Of a stretch of DNA of 64,000 nt, positions 1 through 11,582 are shown one piece after another. Origin of the DNA: Cordilura impudica (taxonomy: Eukaryota > Arthropoda > Insecta > Diptera > Scathophagidae); the NCBI GenBank assembly GCA_963682025.1, contig OY821517.1, positions 97,773,946 to 97,837,945 on the forward strand. Direction: 5' to 3'. The position numbers were made by a program, and so were the translations under genes. The notes under the pieces were generated by a model, which was given only the letters and a program-made list of their open reading frames with translations, did no database searches and was not told where the DNA came from. Each line of letters opens with the position of its first letter. The first letter of the stretch is position 1.

Positions 1-2
1 GG

Positions 3-749
3 AACGCTCAGTTGGACTCGTTTTATTTTAGTGTGACTCCTATTTCATTAAAATCTGGGTATACTAAGAGGGAAGTCTTATCGACTATCGCGAAATTGTT
101 TGATCCTGTAGGTTGGTTAGGTCCTATAATTGTGGTTGCAAAAATTATCATGCAAAAAATTTGGCTTGATAATATAAATTGGGATGATATGCTTCCAATT
201 TCGACGGAAGTTGAATGGAAAAGATTTGTAACTTATTATCATGAGGTAAATACTATTCGTATTCCAAGGTGGGTTAATTATTCGCCGGGAAATTCTGTTG
301 AGCTTCATGTTTTTTCTGATGCCTCGGAAAAGGCATACGCGGGGGTGATTTATATTCGAATTCAGGCCTCTAACGGCGAAATTCATACTCACCTACTTTC
401 ATCGAAAACCAAAGTAGCCCCCATCAAATCAATTTCTCTACCTCGTTTAGAACTGTGCGGGGCGGTGTTAGCCTCTGAACTTTTGAAGACGGTAATAGGT
501 GAAATTGATATTAAAATTGATCAAATTTACTGTTGGACTGATTCGACGATAGTCCTTTCTTGGTTAAGGAAAACGCCGTGTTCCTGGGCCACATTTGTAG
601 CGAACAGAGTATGCCGCATTCAAGAAAATGTAGGAAACCATAATTGGTATCATGTTCGTTCTGAGGATAATCCTGCAGATTTAGGTAGTCGTGGTACCTC
701 TCCCACTGAGCTGGAAAATAGTGAGCTTTGGTGGCATGGTCCAAGATAG
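3..749 (+). pseudogene. BEL/Pao pol: Pao region and RNase H-like segment
   Basis: The frame is open to the left window edge, so no start codon is assigned. The N-terminal part has the LFDPVGWLGP block typical of the Pao (peptidase A17-associated) region downstream of reverse transcriptase. The RNase H-like part follows, with FSDAS, SLPRLELCGA, WTDSTIVLSWL and NPADLGSRG; acidic residues in FSDAS and WTDST match the catalytic carboxylates of Pao RNase H. The segment ends at a TAG (747-749). The reading frame then continues unchanged into the integrase segment, so this is one polyprotein cut by a single nonsense codon, not two genes. It is most likely inactive unless the stop is read through. 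Confidence 0.85.
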
Positions 750-2369
750 CTGGGTCAAGATAAAGTGCACTGGAATATAACGGATCTAAGTTATCTCGAC
801 ACTGACATTGAGGGTCGGGTTGTCAAAACTCATGCTTCCTTCTTTACGGACGTTAAGGGGGAAGATATATATGTGGATATTTTGAATAATTACTCTCGTC
901 TTGATCGAGCTCTTCGGATAATCTCATATATTTTGAGGTTCTTTTACAATAGTCATCCAGCTCATAGGTCAAATCGTTATATGAATGTGGATAAAATCGT
1001 TGCTGGTTATGAAATCAGAAGAACAAAATTGCATTTAGCCATTGTGGCTCAGAAACATCACTATGCAGATGAATATAAGTGCCTGTTAGACAAAAAACCG
1101 TTAAGTTCAAAGAGTTGCCTTATTTCTTTGAATCCCTTTCTCGATAAAGACGGTGCGATAAGATTGAATGGTCGATTGGTTAAATCACCTTCCCTTTCAT
1201 ATACGGAGAAATATCCTATTATTTTACCTTATTCGAGCCGATTTACTCAATTGTTAATAGAATTTGTTCATATGATTTCCATTCACGGTGGAAATCAGTT
1301 GATGTTGCGAATACTGCGCATTGAATATTGGGTTCCACGCTTGAAGTCGAAAATTCGTGGAGTCATTGGTCGTTGTAAACGGTGTATTATTGACCGTAAA
1401 GTATCTTGTCGTCAAATTATGGCGGCTCTGCCCCCTGAAAGAACTACTCTTACTAGACCATTTATGACAACGGGCGTTGATTTTGCTGGTCCCTTTGACA
1501 TCAAAAGTTTCACGGGCAGAGCTTGTAGGATAACGAAGGGCTACGTTTGTATTTTTGTTTGCTTTTCTACGAAAGCAAATCATTTAGAGGCAACGTCTGA
1601 TTTATCGACGCCTACTTTTTTATCTGCCTTTCACAGATTTATTTCTCGACGAGGTTGCCCCTACACTTTATTTTCGGATAATGGCACAAATTTCGTAGGT
1701 GCATCGCGTGAATTAGAGAAGGATTTTAAGATATTTCTTAAGGAAAGTCAGATTGCAGTGGGTTCTATTTATGGTATTCAAGGTTTAACTTGGCGGTTTA
1801 TACCGGCCGGGGCACCTCATATGGGTGGCCTTTGGGAAGCCGGGGTCAAGAGTTTTAAACACCATTTTCGTAAGGAAGCGCAATCTTTTAAATATACTTT
1901 TGAAGAACTTTCTTCAGTTCTCGCAAGAATTGAAGCTTGCCTAAATTCACGTCCTCTTTGTTCTATAGCGGATAACCCTCGGGAACCAGTAGCTCTGACT
2001 CCTGGTCATTTTTTAATAGGTGGACCAATACTTGTTCCCCCGGAGCCTGAAATTAATGAATCCCCGATAAGTCTTGTTAATCGATTTCGAAAAATGAAAG
2101 CGTTGTCTCAACTTTTTTGTCGCCGATGGAAAGAAGAATATTTAATGACGTTAAATAAGCGCTATAAATGGAAATATCCGGAACGCGATCTACAGGAAAA
2201 CGACTTAGTCGTTATCAAGCATGAAAATCTACCTCCAGCATCGTGGCGTTTAGGCCGGGTCATAAAAGTTTATCCGGGAAGTGACGGTCGCGTAAGGGTC
2301 GCGGATATTCGTACTGCTAATGGGGTTGTAAAACGACCAATAACCAAACTGGTCATTTTGACCGAATAA
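750..2369 (+). pseudogene. BEL/Pao pol: integrase and C-terminal domain
   Basis: Same frame as the preceding pol segment, with no further stop until TAA at the end. A GTG at 765 can be read as a start but is simply an internal valine codon. Around residues 165-210 (counted from 765) lies a zinc-binding region with paired His and the Cys pair CKRC. The integrase core follows with D at about residue 239 (GVDFAGPF), D at about 305 (SDNGTNF) and E at about 357 (GLWEAGV), so all three catalytic acidic residues survive. The last 120 residues (RRWKEEYL, ENDLVVIK, WRLGRV) match the C-terminal domain that follows integrase in BEL/Pao elements. The protein would insert element cDNA into host DNA. Confidence 0.88.
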
Positions 2370-2524
2370 TTTACACTTTTTCTTCGATATTTTCTTTAAA
2401 TTTTTTTATTGTTTCATAGAAATATGGAATCTCTCCCTAACCTTTTTGAGATGCTCTGCTCGATTATGAGGATGCTATGGCGCAATACACCGTTTTTGGA
2501 TGGGTCATATCTGGCCCATCTCCA

Positions 2525-2675
2525 TTGTAGAGTCCTTACTGGCTCATATGTAGAGTCCTTACTGGCTCAAATTGTAGAGTCCCTACTGGCTCATACTTAT
2601 TTATAATCAATTTTCCATTGGGGTCCCTACTGGCCTATGGAAAATTGTTACGTCGAGGTCCCTACTGGCCAATTT
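2525..2675 (+). repeat. Interrupted tandem repeats in BEL 3' untranslated region
   Basis: Five copies of a core reading (A/G)GTCC(T/C)TACTGGC occur at about 2531, 2553, 2577, 2621 and 2657, spaced 22, 24, 44 and 36 bp. They lie between the integrase stop and the presumed LTR. The small ORF across them (2409-2606) is a by-product of the repeats. I see no known function. Confidence 0.7.
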
Positions 2676-2778
2676 AAGTGTTAAAAAAAAAATAAAAAAT
2701 AAATTGAATTCAAGCTCACATTTTTAAACTGAACTATGCCTTATTTTAGGATACTTAAGTTATTTGTTAAAGTATTAT

Positions 2779-3216
2779 TGTTGCAACACACCTTGATGTT
2801 GCAAGGTGGCCGGCAATGTTTAAGTACAATTTAATATTTTCTTTGTACTTTTCCGCCTTTGAGTCAATTAGCCATTTTTGGGTTAATTCTGGGTTAAAAT
2901 CTATGAAACTCCTTTTTTTATACATCGTTGAAAGGAGTGTTTACATAGATTTTAACTAGTAAAACCGTTAACGGTACTTAGATATTGCTCGCCACCTTCT
3001 CTCTTTATTTTTTAACTTATAAAATCAATCGTTTTGGTACCTTCGTACAATTCGTACACATAAACACCATCCGCTGTGCATATTTTTAAAAAAAGGTAAT
3101 ACATCTTGTATACATTTGTATATACAAATAAAATAGAGATTTTATTTTCTCTTCTTATAAAAACCTTATACTATATTGTGTTTTATTTCTTTATCTTTTT
3201 GCTACATACGCAAACA
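2779..3216 (+). repeat. Candidate 3' LTR of the BEL/Pao element
   Basis: Begins TGTTGCAACACACC and may end ...CGCAAACA, an imperfect inverted pair. Inside are a TATAAAA-like box at about 3018 and an AATAAA at about 3127. I see no convincing polypurine tract directly upstream, and the matching 5' LTR is outside the window, so the boundaries are tentative. Confidence 0.4.
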
Positions 3217-3295
3217 TTAATTTTAAATTGTTTTTAAACATGTTTGGTCGAATTTATATATGTATGTTTACAAATGTTATGTTTGTTACTTTTAT

Positions 3296-3360
3296 AGTCT
3301 GTAAGGAAAAATTTGCATAGACTAATAAATAAATAAATAAATAAATACAAATAAATAGAC
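3296..3360 (+). mobile_element. 5'-truncated LINE, 3' tail only
   Basis: Contains AGTCTGTAAGG and, 16 bases further on, AGACTAATAAAT, followed by an (AAAT)n tract. The same arrangement, reverse-complemented, closes the LINE at 61.7 kb and, less well, the one at 52.95 kb. I read it as the 3' end of a plus-strand LINE copy. How far it extends to the left cannot be judged. Confidence 0.55.
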
Positions 3361-4087
3361 AATCGCACGTTCGACACTAGCGTTTACTCAGGAGATAAAA
3401 CTATGATCCCAAACAAAAATATTAAAAAATATTGGTGGCTCTCTGATTAATTGTCATTTTCTTTCTTTTACCTCTTGACTATAACTTTTATCTTTTGTAA
3501 TATAAAAGTAATTTTTTTAAAATTTTTAATTTTTAATTTTGTATAAAAACAACTGTCAAATATTAGCAAAAAAATAATGTAATGCATATTATATAAAACT
3601 AACTAGAGAGTCCATTTAAGGAACTGTGTATGAAAAATAAGTTATATATACCACTATTTGTTTATTTATAGTTTATTATATGAATTTTGTTTAAATAAAC
3701 GTAAAAACAAAAATACTACATACCCTGATGTCTTAAATAAGTTGCTACTATTCTCATTTACGGATTTTGTTTCTAACTTAAATATTATATTTATAAAGAT
3801 GTTTGATGTTTGATGTTTTGTTTGGTTTTATTTATTCAGGGTCAAAACCTTAGCGAAAATTTAGAGATATTCCACGTGGTAGTTTCTTCATAAGTCATTC
3901 AGTATATTCTCTTTGGAGACAATCTTTTGTTTATTTTTTTTCTGAATAAATACGTTTTCTTCCAGTTTAATGATTCAGATAAACCATGTCTCATATATAC
4001 ATATATATTATATTAGGTGCTTGCCAACGATGTACATTTAAGATCTGCTTAAACTGCGTTCATTTCCTTCCATATTTTTTTGAAATT
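3361..4087. other. AT-rich stretch without gene
   Basis: No credible coding region, RNA gene or recognisable element. Short AT tracts only. Confidence 0.6.
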
Positions 4088-4975
4088 TTTATACCCTCCA
4101 CTCCAGTGTGCAGAGGGTATATATAAGTTTGTCATTCCGTTTGTGATAATTAGAAAAAAAATTTTGGACCTCATAAAATACATATATTTGTGATCCTTAT
4201 AACAACAGGAGTTGATATAGCGATGTCCGTCTGTCCGTCTGTCTGTCTGTGGAAATCACGATGACGGCATCAATCGGGCAGCTACGATGCTCGTTGAAAT
4301 AAAAATTGATTCACTAACATCCTGAAACGTTTGCTATTTAAAATCGTCCAAATCGGTCGATTAGGGCCCGAGATTTGAATGAAGAACAAAAAAAAGTCTT
4401 GAAAAAATATAATTTTTAATGTTGTTCTTGTCACGATCACGCCGTGAATTGTGCAGCTACAGTGATCATTTTTAGAGAGAATGATTCACCAAATTCATGG
4501 GAAGATTTCTATTTCGAAAAACCTTAAAATCGGTGGAACAGGTGGTCCAGGGAAATTTCTGAAAAAGTAAAAAAAAATGAAAAATATGATGTTTCTATAT
4601 TGTTTTTGTTGTTATTCTAAATGTTGTGTTGTTGTCATAGCTGGACTTGTTGTTTTTGTGGTCGTTGTGGTAATAATATAATAAAAACTAACCCTTTGTA
4701 CATTTTTTTATTAACTCTGGTAGAAAAATTTAAAAGTTTCCATTGTTTTGGCATCACTCTAAAAATTTTAAATCATTTCTGTTACTACCACGAGCCTGCC
4801 TGCAAAATTTCAGATCGAATGGCTAACGGAAAAATGGTTAAAATCGATCCAAAATTTTTCGACAAGCAGACACTACGAGTTAATATAAAGGGAGTAAAAA
4901 TTCACCAACATCTAAAGCAAATAATGCTCAAATAGCTAGTTGTTAACAAAAAAAGCAATGTAAATATAGCAAAAA
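4088..4975 (+). mobile_element. mini-me/DINE-1-like element, family A copy 1
   Basis: Starts with ACCCTCCACTCCAGTGTGCAGAGGGT, whose CCCTC and GAGGG ends can pair. A TA-rich tract follows, then a core ending in GATATAGCGATGTCC and a GTCTGTCC microsatellite at 4224-4252. This order (hairpin, TA tract, conserved core, GTCY repeat) is the hallmark of dipteran mini-me/DINE-1 (INE-1) elements, non-autonomous relatives of Helentrons. A same-orientation copy lies at 20350-21270 and a partial one at 17137-17400. The ORF at 4621-4935 is shared with the 20 kb copy only through this repeat. Confidence 0.75.
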
Positions 4976-5013
4976 AAAAAATTTATAATTTTAAATAATA
5001 CAAATAATATACA

Positions 5014-6290
5014 TCTATACTAATATAATAAAGAGGTAACGTGTGTTTGTTTGTTTGTTTGTTTGTTTGTTTGTTTGTAGGAGGTTATCTCCGTAACTAC
5101 CCATCTGATATTCCTGAAATTTACACAGAGTCTTAGTGCGGATATGGGAAGTGCTATAGACTATAATTTTTTAAATATTTTTAGTTGGCGTGGCAACTCC
5201 CACACAAAGTAAATTTTTAATATCATATACATATATTGAGTGTTATGATGGGAAGAGCTTTGCAAATTTGTGTGAGGTCACCTATTGTTAATATTAGTAG
5301 CTACGCCGGAAATGGGCTGGATCGGAGAAGTGGGCGTGGTACCTCCCATACAAGTAATAATTCAATATTATATATCTCGAGTACTGTGATAGAGAGATCT
5401 TTTCAAATTTGTCTGATACCACCAAATATTAATGTGAGTAGTGGGACAAAAAATTGGCAGGCTCGGACCAATAGGCGTGGAACGTATCATACAAAGTAAA
5501 TATAATATGCCATATATCGGGAGTACTGTTATAGTGAGAGTCTTGGGACTTTGTGTGAGCCCATAAGTTATTCATGTGATTAGTTGGACAAAAAATGGGC
5601 GTGATCGGAGCAGTGGGCGTGGCACCGCCCGTACAAAGTAAATGTATGATATCATATAACTGGTGTACTAAAAAAAGGGAAGCTTTGACACTTTGCACGA
5701 CACCATCAGATCTTAGGATGAGTAGTCGGACAAAAAATTGGCGGGTTCACACCAATGTGCGTGGCGCTTCCCATGAGAAGTAACTATTTAATGTCATATA
5801 TCTGGAGTACTGTAAAAGAGAGGGCTTTGTGGTTTTGGATGAGCCCATAGGTTCTTTGTATGATTAGTCGAACAAAAAAATGGGCGTGATCGTAGCAGTG
5901 GGCGTAGCACCACCCATGCAAAGTAGATATCTAATATCATATAACTGGTGTTCTATAAAAGGGAAAGACTCGACATTTTGCACGAGTCCATCAGATATTA
6001 ATGTGAGTAATCCAATAAAAATTGGGTGGGATGGGTTTAGTGGGCACCTCCTATATAAATAATATAAAGTACTATGAAAGCAACAGTCTTTTGTTAAGTA
6101 CATTAGTTACCAATGTGATTTGTCGTAGAAAATATATCGCCAAAATCAAAAATTCGCCAAAACCGAAAATTGCGAAAAATAAAAATCGCAAAAAAAATCT
6201 TCAAAATCAAAAATGGGCAAAATCAAAAATCGCTAAAAAGAAAAATTGCCAAATGATATTCTAAGTTCAAGGTCAATAATTAAGTGTTGC
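5014..6290 (+). mobile_element. Helitron-like non-autonomous element with tandem units (family H1)
   Basis: The 5' end TCTATACTAATATAATAAAG followed by a GTTT microsatellite is a typical insect Helitron start. The body holds about six degenerate units with a period of roughly 145 bp. Each carries a GTGGGCGTGGCACCTCCC-like block (about 5331, 5473, 5613, 5757, 5902, 6037) and an AGTACTGTAATAG-like block. The 3' end is not clear. The next copy starts at 6451, so this one is probably truncated. ORFs at 5236-6264 follow the repeat units and are not genes. Confidence 0.6.
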
Positions 6291-6450
6291 CAGATCTAAT
6301 TTTGATAATCCATCTTCTTCTCATGGGCAGCTACATGTACCTTGCTCCAGGGTAGGAACGCCCAAAAATCTGATAATTGTTGTACCGAATGAAAAAAAAA
6401 AAAACATTGTATATCAGCAAGTATTCAAATCAAAAAAACTATGCTAATAA

Positions 6451-6904
6451 TCTTTACTAACATAATAAAGAGGAAATATGTGTTTGTTTGTCTGTTTGTT
6501 TGTAGAAGGTAATCTCCGTAACTGCTCCTCTGACCGTCCTGAAATTTTCACAAAGTCTTATTGCGGATATGGGAGTGCTACAGGCTGTAATTTTTTTAAA
6601 TATTTCTAGCGGGCGTGGCACCTCCCACACAAAGTAAATTTTAAATATCATATATATTAATATGATAGAGAAAGCTTTGCAAATTTGTCTCAGGTCATCT
6701 ATTATTCACGTGAGTAGTCAGAAAAAAAATGGGCGGGATTGGACAAATGCGCGTGGCACCCCTACACAAACTTAATATTAAATGTGATATATCTGAATTA
6801 CTGTATTAGTGAGAGCCTTGGGACTTTGCGTGAGCCATCTCATAACGATTCGTGGGGGGCGGGGAAGAGGGAGGGTATAGCGAAGCACACCGGATTACAT
6901 CTAG
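6451..6904 (+). mobile_element. Helitron-like element, family H1 copy 2
   Basis: Begins TCTTTACTAACATAATAAAG with the same GTTT microsatellite as the previous copy and contains about two of the 145-bp units. It ends GCGAAGCACACCGGATTACAT followed by CTAG-T, matching the CTRR-T terminus of Helitrons. The same tail (GTAGCGAAGCGC...CTGCTAGT) closes the element at 37.48 kb. Confidence 0.65.
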
Positions 6905-7735
6905 TATATTATATATGTATATCCATAACAACTGCATGTTAGAAATAAATCGGTATATTATTTTATTTACATAAAATTCTGCAATATTTTGTTGTGAGGA
7001 AAATACATTTCTTTTGCATTAACAGAGTGTCACTTCATTTTGCTTAGCGTGACTATGCCACAGTAGATGGCGCCACAATTGTGTTTGTTCTAATTAGCTT
7101 TGCAATAGTTATTTCTATTTTAACATGAATGTTAATATTTTCAACTGGATATCATACAGAACAATATTAAGAGTATACACGGGCTGGTCTTTTATTTCAT
7201 ACGTATTTTCATTATTCTTTTACGAATATGAACATAAGTTTGGCATATTAACTTTTTGTTGTCTTTACAAAATAGAGTTACCGAGTTCATCAATGAGTTT
7301 TTTGCTTTCAAAACCGTTCTACATAGTTGTATAGAATTATTATTCTGCTTTACCAACAAAATATCTGATTGCGATTACATCTAATTTTTAAAAATTGTTT
7401 ATAATTACTAAAGCATTATTATTCACATAAATACAAAATTGCACTTTTTAAATTTTCCATTCAAATATAAGAAAATATCTATTCTAAAAACTGGAATTAA
7501 AAATTTGCAATTATAAATTACAATTAATTGAATTTCAGAAAATCATACCAAAACGTCGGAAATTATAATTTTAAATTTAGAAGACATCAGTTGCGTCTTT
7601 AATATATGAATTTTATTCGTTAATTACAAATTGAAATTCCAAAAAAAAAAAAAAAACACCAAATACCTATGTTAACATTTAAAAAATTTTTACATTTAAA
7701 AAAAATATTGACATTCAGGAGAAATTAATAGCTTT

Positions 7736-8318
7736 TCAGTACCGCGATTCAGTAACTTCTTTTAACGATAGTCGAATCGTTAAAAAAAGAAAATTGCAAA
7801 ATTATCAGTAAAATTTTTAAACGATATTCGCTATTGTTAAAGTCAGCTGTTGTTGTTATCTAAACGACAACCATTTTTGTGTTGTTTAATCAATCGATAA
7901 AAACTTAAATTTTTAGGTTGAAATGTCGTCATACATAAATAAAATATGAAAATATTTTGCTTCTATTAAAAAACTTTTTTATATAAATCAAAAAAATTAA
8001 ATAGCATATTCAATTCATTATTTCATTTTCAAATAAATGCACAGAAATATTAGTAAAAAAATGAAGATATTAACATAAACATAAAATCATCCTGTCAAAC
8101 ACGAAGTAATTTGTTTTTTTCTATTCTTCTTTGTGTTTTTCGCTTATTTTGACAGAGATGCCACTCGTTTCCAATTTAAATAAATAGAAAAATAGATTTG
8201 TCGACTGTCGTTAAGATTTATGTACTTAGTGAATCACTTAATCCTTAGTGCAAACAACAATAACTGTCGATATATTTTGCGATTGTCGGATCGTTGAAAT
8301 TTACAGAATCACACTACA
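7736..8318. mobile_element. Insertion with short inverted ends inside family C copy 1
   Basis: Absent from the sister copy at about 23727 and from the inverted copy near 12.76 kb, so it arrived after the copies diverged. Ends read CAGTACCGCGATTCAGTAACTT and, reverse-complemented, CTGTAGTGTGATTCTGTAAATT, an imperfect inverted pair. A hAT-like MITE is possible from the CAG-type ends. No clean target duplication was found, so the class is open. Confidence 0.5.
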
Positions 8319-8713
8319 GAAAACATAAATTTAAATTCAATGAATTTTAGAAAACGTTAATTGATATTTAAGAATTGCGAACATAAAAACTGTTACATAA
8401 ATAAACGCAATTTGATGAGAATGTTGTTTTTTATATATAAATTTTCACAATTTTTTTTGGATGAAAATTTGAAGTTTTTCAGAAAATAAAGAGAACAAAT
8501 TATTTTATTTAAAATGTTTGGGACATTTGGTTTTTTGCGTTTGGCATCCCTAATTTGAAAATATATTATTATAAATTTATTCTCTATGTTTTCCAAATAT
8601 GGCAATATTTTAATAAAAAAATTGAGAGTTTTTTTGGTTATTATTTTGTTACTCCATCTGACCTATATGGCCGCAATGAAGAAATATTTGGCCAGTTAAA
8701 AGAAACTATACAC

Positions 8714-9913
8714 TAGGGTGGCCCTTAATAAAAAAAGTGTCCAAACTGTCGGTCTTACCCCCTAGAAGTATGCGAATAGCAAAAAAACTGAGAAATACAA
8801 AGTTTAGGGCCAATCAAAAAACGTTTAGTCGTGGCGCAAAACGATTGAAAATTTCAAGTGTGTTTATATGGGGAAAATATGACTTTTTTCAGATTTTACG
8901 AAAATTTCGTTCTATAGTTTAATTTTTCCGACAAGCTGTTATATAATTCGGGATCAGTATTAAATTATCCTTTCAACAGGTTATAACACTTCAAAATCGA
9001 ACGAAATTTCGCCAAGAAATAGCAAATGCCCCAGACCACTTTTGTGCCAAAAAAAAACTAGTTCATGAAATTTGATGACATTTTTTTCAACTTTGAGAAA
9101 TTGACTGAAGCCATCATTCTTTTTTGGTCTCTATACTTATAAGTATTCAGGTATGAAGTATTGCTTTATTACCACGTTGTTAGCCTATTGCGCATTGAGA
9201 CCGAAAATTGGAAATTTTTTTGATAAAATTTTTAAAACTCCTTTTTCAAGTTTGAAAAAACTTTCTGAAACAAAATTTAAAAAAATGAATCTGGCACTTT
9301 ATGAAATACATGTTGCAGATTAACTGTGTGAATTTTTAAGTAAATCCCTCTGCCAGATTTTTTTTGACAAGGATTTTATTTTTGCGGATTTCGAGAAAAA
9401 TTGGATTTTTGAGAAATATTCTGTAAAAGTACTCTTTCTAAATACTTTGTATCAAAAATTCATCACTTTTCTACTTTTAAATGTTAATTTTTATCTTAAT
9501 AGCCTAGGGTTTCGCAAAAAATAAAACGACTCCATTATCCCTTTTGGAATTGGGGTCACATATGACCCCAAGCTAATAAAAGACAATTTATTCAAAAAAT
9601 TCAAATATTTTGTAAGTGCGGTCCAATTTTTAATAATAACCAAATGTATAGAAGTTTCGTTCCAAAAATTTGGGATAAATCCGAGAACCTTAACCTATTA
9701 TATGCCAAGGCCAGCTTTGGATTTTAAGATATTTTTAAATAAAAATTACCTAAAACGAGTTTTTCTATTAAATTTAGAATTTAGAATTTAAGAAAAATAG
9801 TTCGGTTAATTTTTATTTATTTAACCCTTCAGTGCTCCTGAGTCAAAATTATCCATTGTCATATATCTTTGGTGCAATTATCTGCTTATTGCTCGCGAAC
9901 ATAAATTAAAACA
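8714..9913 (+). repeat. Left arm of foldback copy A
   Basis: Reverse complement of 10353-11582 with few mismatches and small indels, up to TTGCTCGCGAACATAAATTA. Includes the 18-bp near-palindrome GGGGTCACATATGACCCC (9552-9569). Confidence 0.85.
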
Positions 9914-10352
9914 ACTTTTAACCAATTTTGTTATAAAATTACTTTATGTAATAAAGTAATAGTTGAATTTCTTCCGGTCTCACCCACCAATTTGGTGGAT
10001 ATTGTAAAAAAAACGTCAAAAAAAAATTCAGGTCAATCGGTGAAGATGCCATTACTTATAATGGTTGACATTTTTTTATTTTTTATAATCGGTCGCTTTA
10101 TATTATCTTCAATGTCACCTACATGTTTTGAAACTTCTACCATTTTATTTCCCAGTTTTAAATTGTTTATTAAACAAAAGTAAATTTCAAATATAATAAT
10201 ATATATAAAAGGTAATATTAAATTAATACTACTCTTAATGGAATAAATTACAAAATTAAATCAAAGTGAATTTCAAAAAACAGAATAGGATTTGCTGCAA
10301 CAACAAAATATTTGCGTCCTATTTTTTACACATATGACCTAAGATGTTTTAA
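9914..10352 (+). repeat. Unique spacer of foldback copy A
   Basis: The only asymmetric part of the element. It contains GATGCCATTACTTATAATGG and a TTAATACTACTC block. The corresponding part of copy B is its reverse complement, so the two copies sit in opposite orientations. No coding potential. Confidence 0.75.
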
Positions 10353-11582
10353 TTTATATTCGCGAGCAAGAAGCAGATAATTGCACCAGAGATGTATCAC
10401 AAAGGATAATTTTGATCTCAGGAGCACTGAAGGGTTAAATAAATAAAAATTAACCGAATTATTTTTCTTAAATTCTAAATAGTGGTACCAACGAGTTTAA
10501 TAGAAAAACTCGTTTTAGGTCATTTTTATTTAAAAATATCTTAAAATCCAAAGCTGGCCTTGGCATATAATAGGTTAAGGTTCTCGGATTTATCCCAAAT
10601 TTTTGGAACGAAACTTCTATACATTTGGTTATTATATTTTATGCGTCGCATCTAAAAATTGGACAGCACTTACAAAATATTTGAATTTTTTGAATAAATT
10701 GTCTTTTATTAGCTTGGGGTCATATGTGACCCCAATTCCAAAAGGGATAATGGAGTCGTTTTATTTTTTGCGAAACCCTAGGCTATTAAGATAAAAATTA
10801 ACATTTAAAAGTAGAAAAGTAATGAATTTTTGATACAAAGTATTTAGAAAGAGTACTTTTACAGAATATTTCTCAAAAATCCAATTTTTCTCGAAATCCG
10901 CAAAAATAAAATCCTTGTCAAAAAAAATCTGGCAGAGGGATTTACTTAAAAATTCACACAGTTAATCTGCAACATGTATTTCATAAAGTGCAGATTCATT
11001 TTTTTAAATTTTGTTTCAGAAAGTTTTTTCAAACTTGAAAAAGGAGTTTTAAAAATTTTATCAAAAAAATTTCCAATTTTCGGTCTCAATGCGCAATAGG
11101 TTAGCAACGTGGTAATAAAACAATACTTCATACCTGAATACTTATAAGTATAGAGACCAAAAAAGAATGATGGCTTTAGTCAATTTCTCAAAGTTGAAAA
11201 AAATGTCATCAAATTTCATGAACTAGTTTTTTTGGCACAAAAGTGGTCTGGGGCATTTGCTATTTCTTGGCGAAATTTCATTCGATTTTGAAGTGTTATA
11301 ACCTGTTGAAAGGATAATTTAATACTGATCTCGAATTTTATAACAGCTTGTCGAAAAAATTAAACTATAGAACGAAATTTTCGTAAAATCTGAAAAAAAA
11401 ATCATATTTTCCCCATATAAACACACTTGAAATTTTCAATCGCTTTGCGCCACGACTAAACGTTTTTTGATTGGCCCAAAACTTTGTATTTCTCAGTTTT
11501 TTTGCTATTCGCATATTTCTAGGGGGTGAGACCGACATTTTGAACACTTTTTTTTCCCTCCATATAACGAAGGGCCACTCTA
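10353..11582 (-). repeat. Right arm of foldback copy A
   Basis: Inverted copy of the left arm. Carries the mirrored near-palindrome GGGGTCATATGTGACCCC (10717-10734). Confidence 0.85.

Larger units (their letters stand above)
1..3216 (+). mobile_element. BEL/Pao LTR retrotransposon, 3' half
   Basis: Pol remains of a BEL/Pao element run in from the left edge and are followed by a non-coding 3' region and a candidate 3' LTR. The family is assigned from the order seen: Pao-type region, RNase H-like segment, zinc-binding H2C2 segment, integrase core, and a C-terminal domain of the DUF5641 kind. The gag, protease and reverse transcriptase core and the 5' LTR lie outside the window. A long reading frame with a single internal stop suggests a fairly young copy. 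The right boundary is uncertain because the LTR end was judged only from an imperfect TGTT...AACA pairing. Confidence 0.85.
8714..11582. mobile_element. hAT-like foldback element, copy A
   Basis: Two arms of about 1.2 kb are inverted copies of each other around a unique spacer of about 440 bp. Ends are TAGGGTGGCCCTT and, reverse-complemented, TAGAGTGGCCCTT. An exact 8-bp duplication CTATACAC flanks it (8706-8713 and 11583-11590), and the sister host element at about 24974 shows the empty site as CTATACAG. An 8-bp duplication, TA(G)NG-type ends and a duplication fitting nTnnnnAn suggest the hAT superfamily. No transposase ORF exists, so it is non-autonomous. ORFs such as 8737-8922 and 11365-11547 are the same arm sequence read in opposite directions. 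Confidence 0.85.

Noticed and set aside
4224..4252. GTCY repeats considered as a CRISPR-like or satellite array
   Set aside because: They are the microsatellite that belongs to mini-me/DINE-1-type elements.
4621..4935. 104-codon ORF with Cys-rich start, partly repeated at 20890
   Set aside because: Shared only because of the family A element; the frame breaks in the second copy.
5236..6264. Series of small ORFs
   Set aside because: They follow the 145-bp tandem units of a Helitron-like element and carry no domain.
8714..11582. Large palindrome as an assembly artefact
   Set aside because: A second copy at another locus, a unique asymmetric spacer, an exact 8-bp target duplication and an empty sister site argue for a real element.
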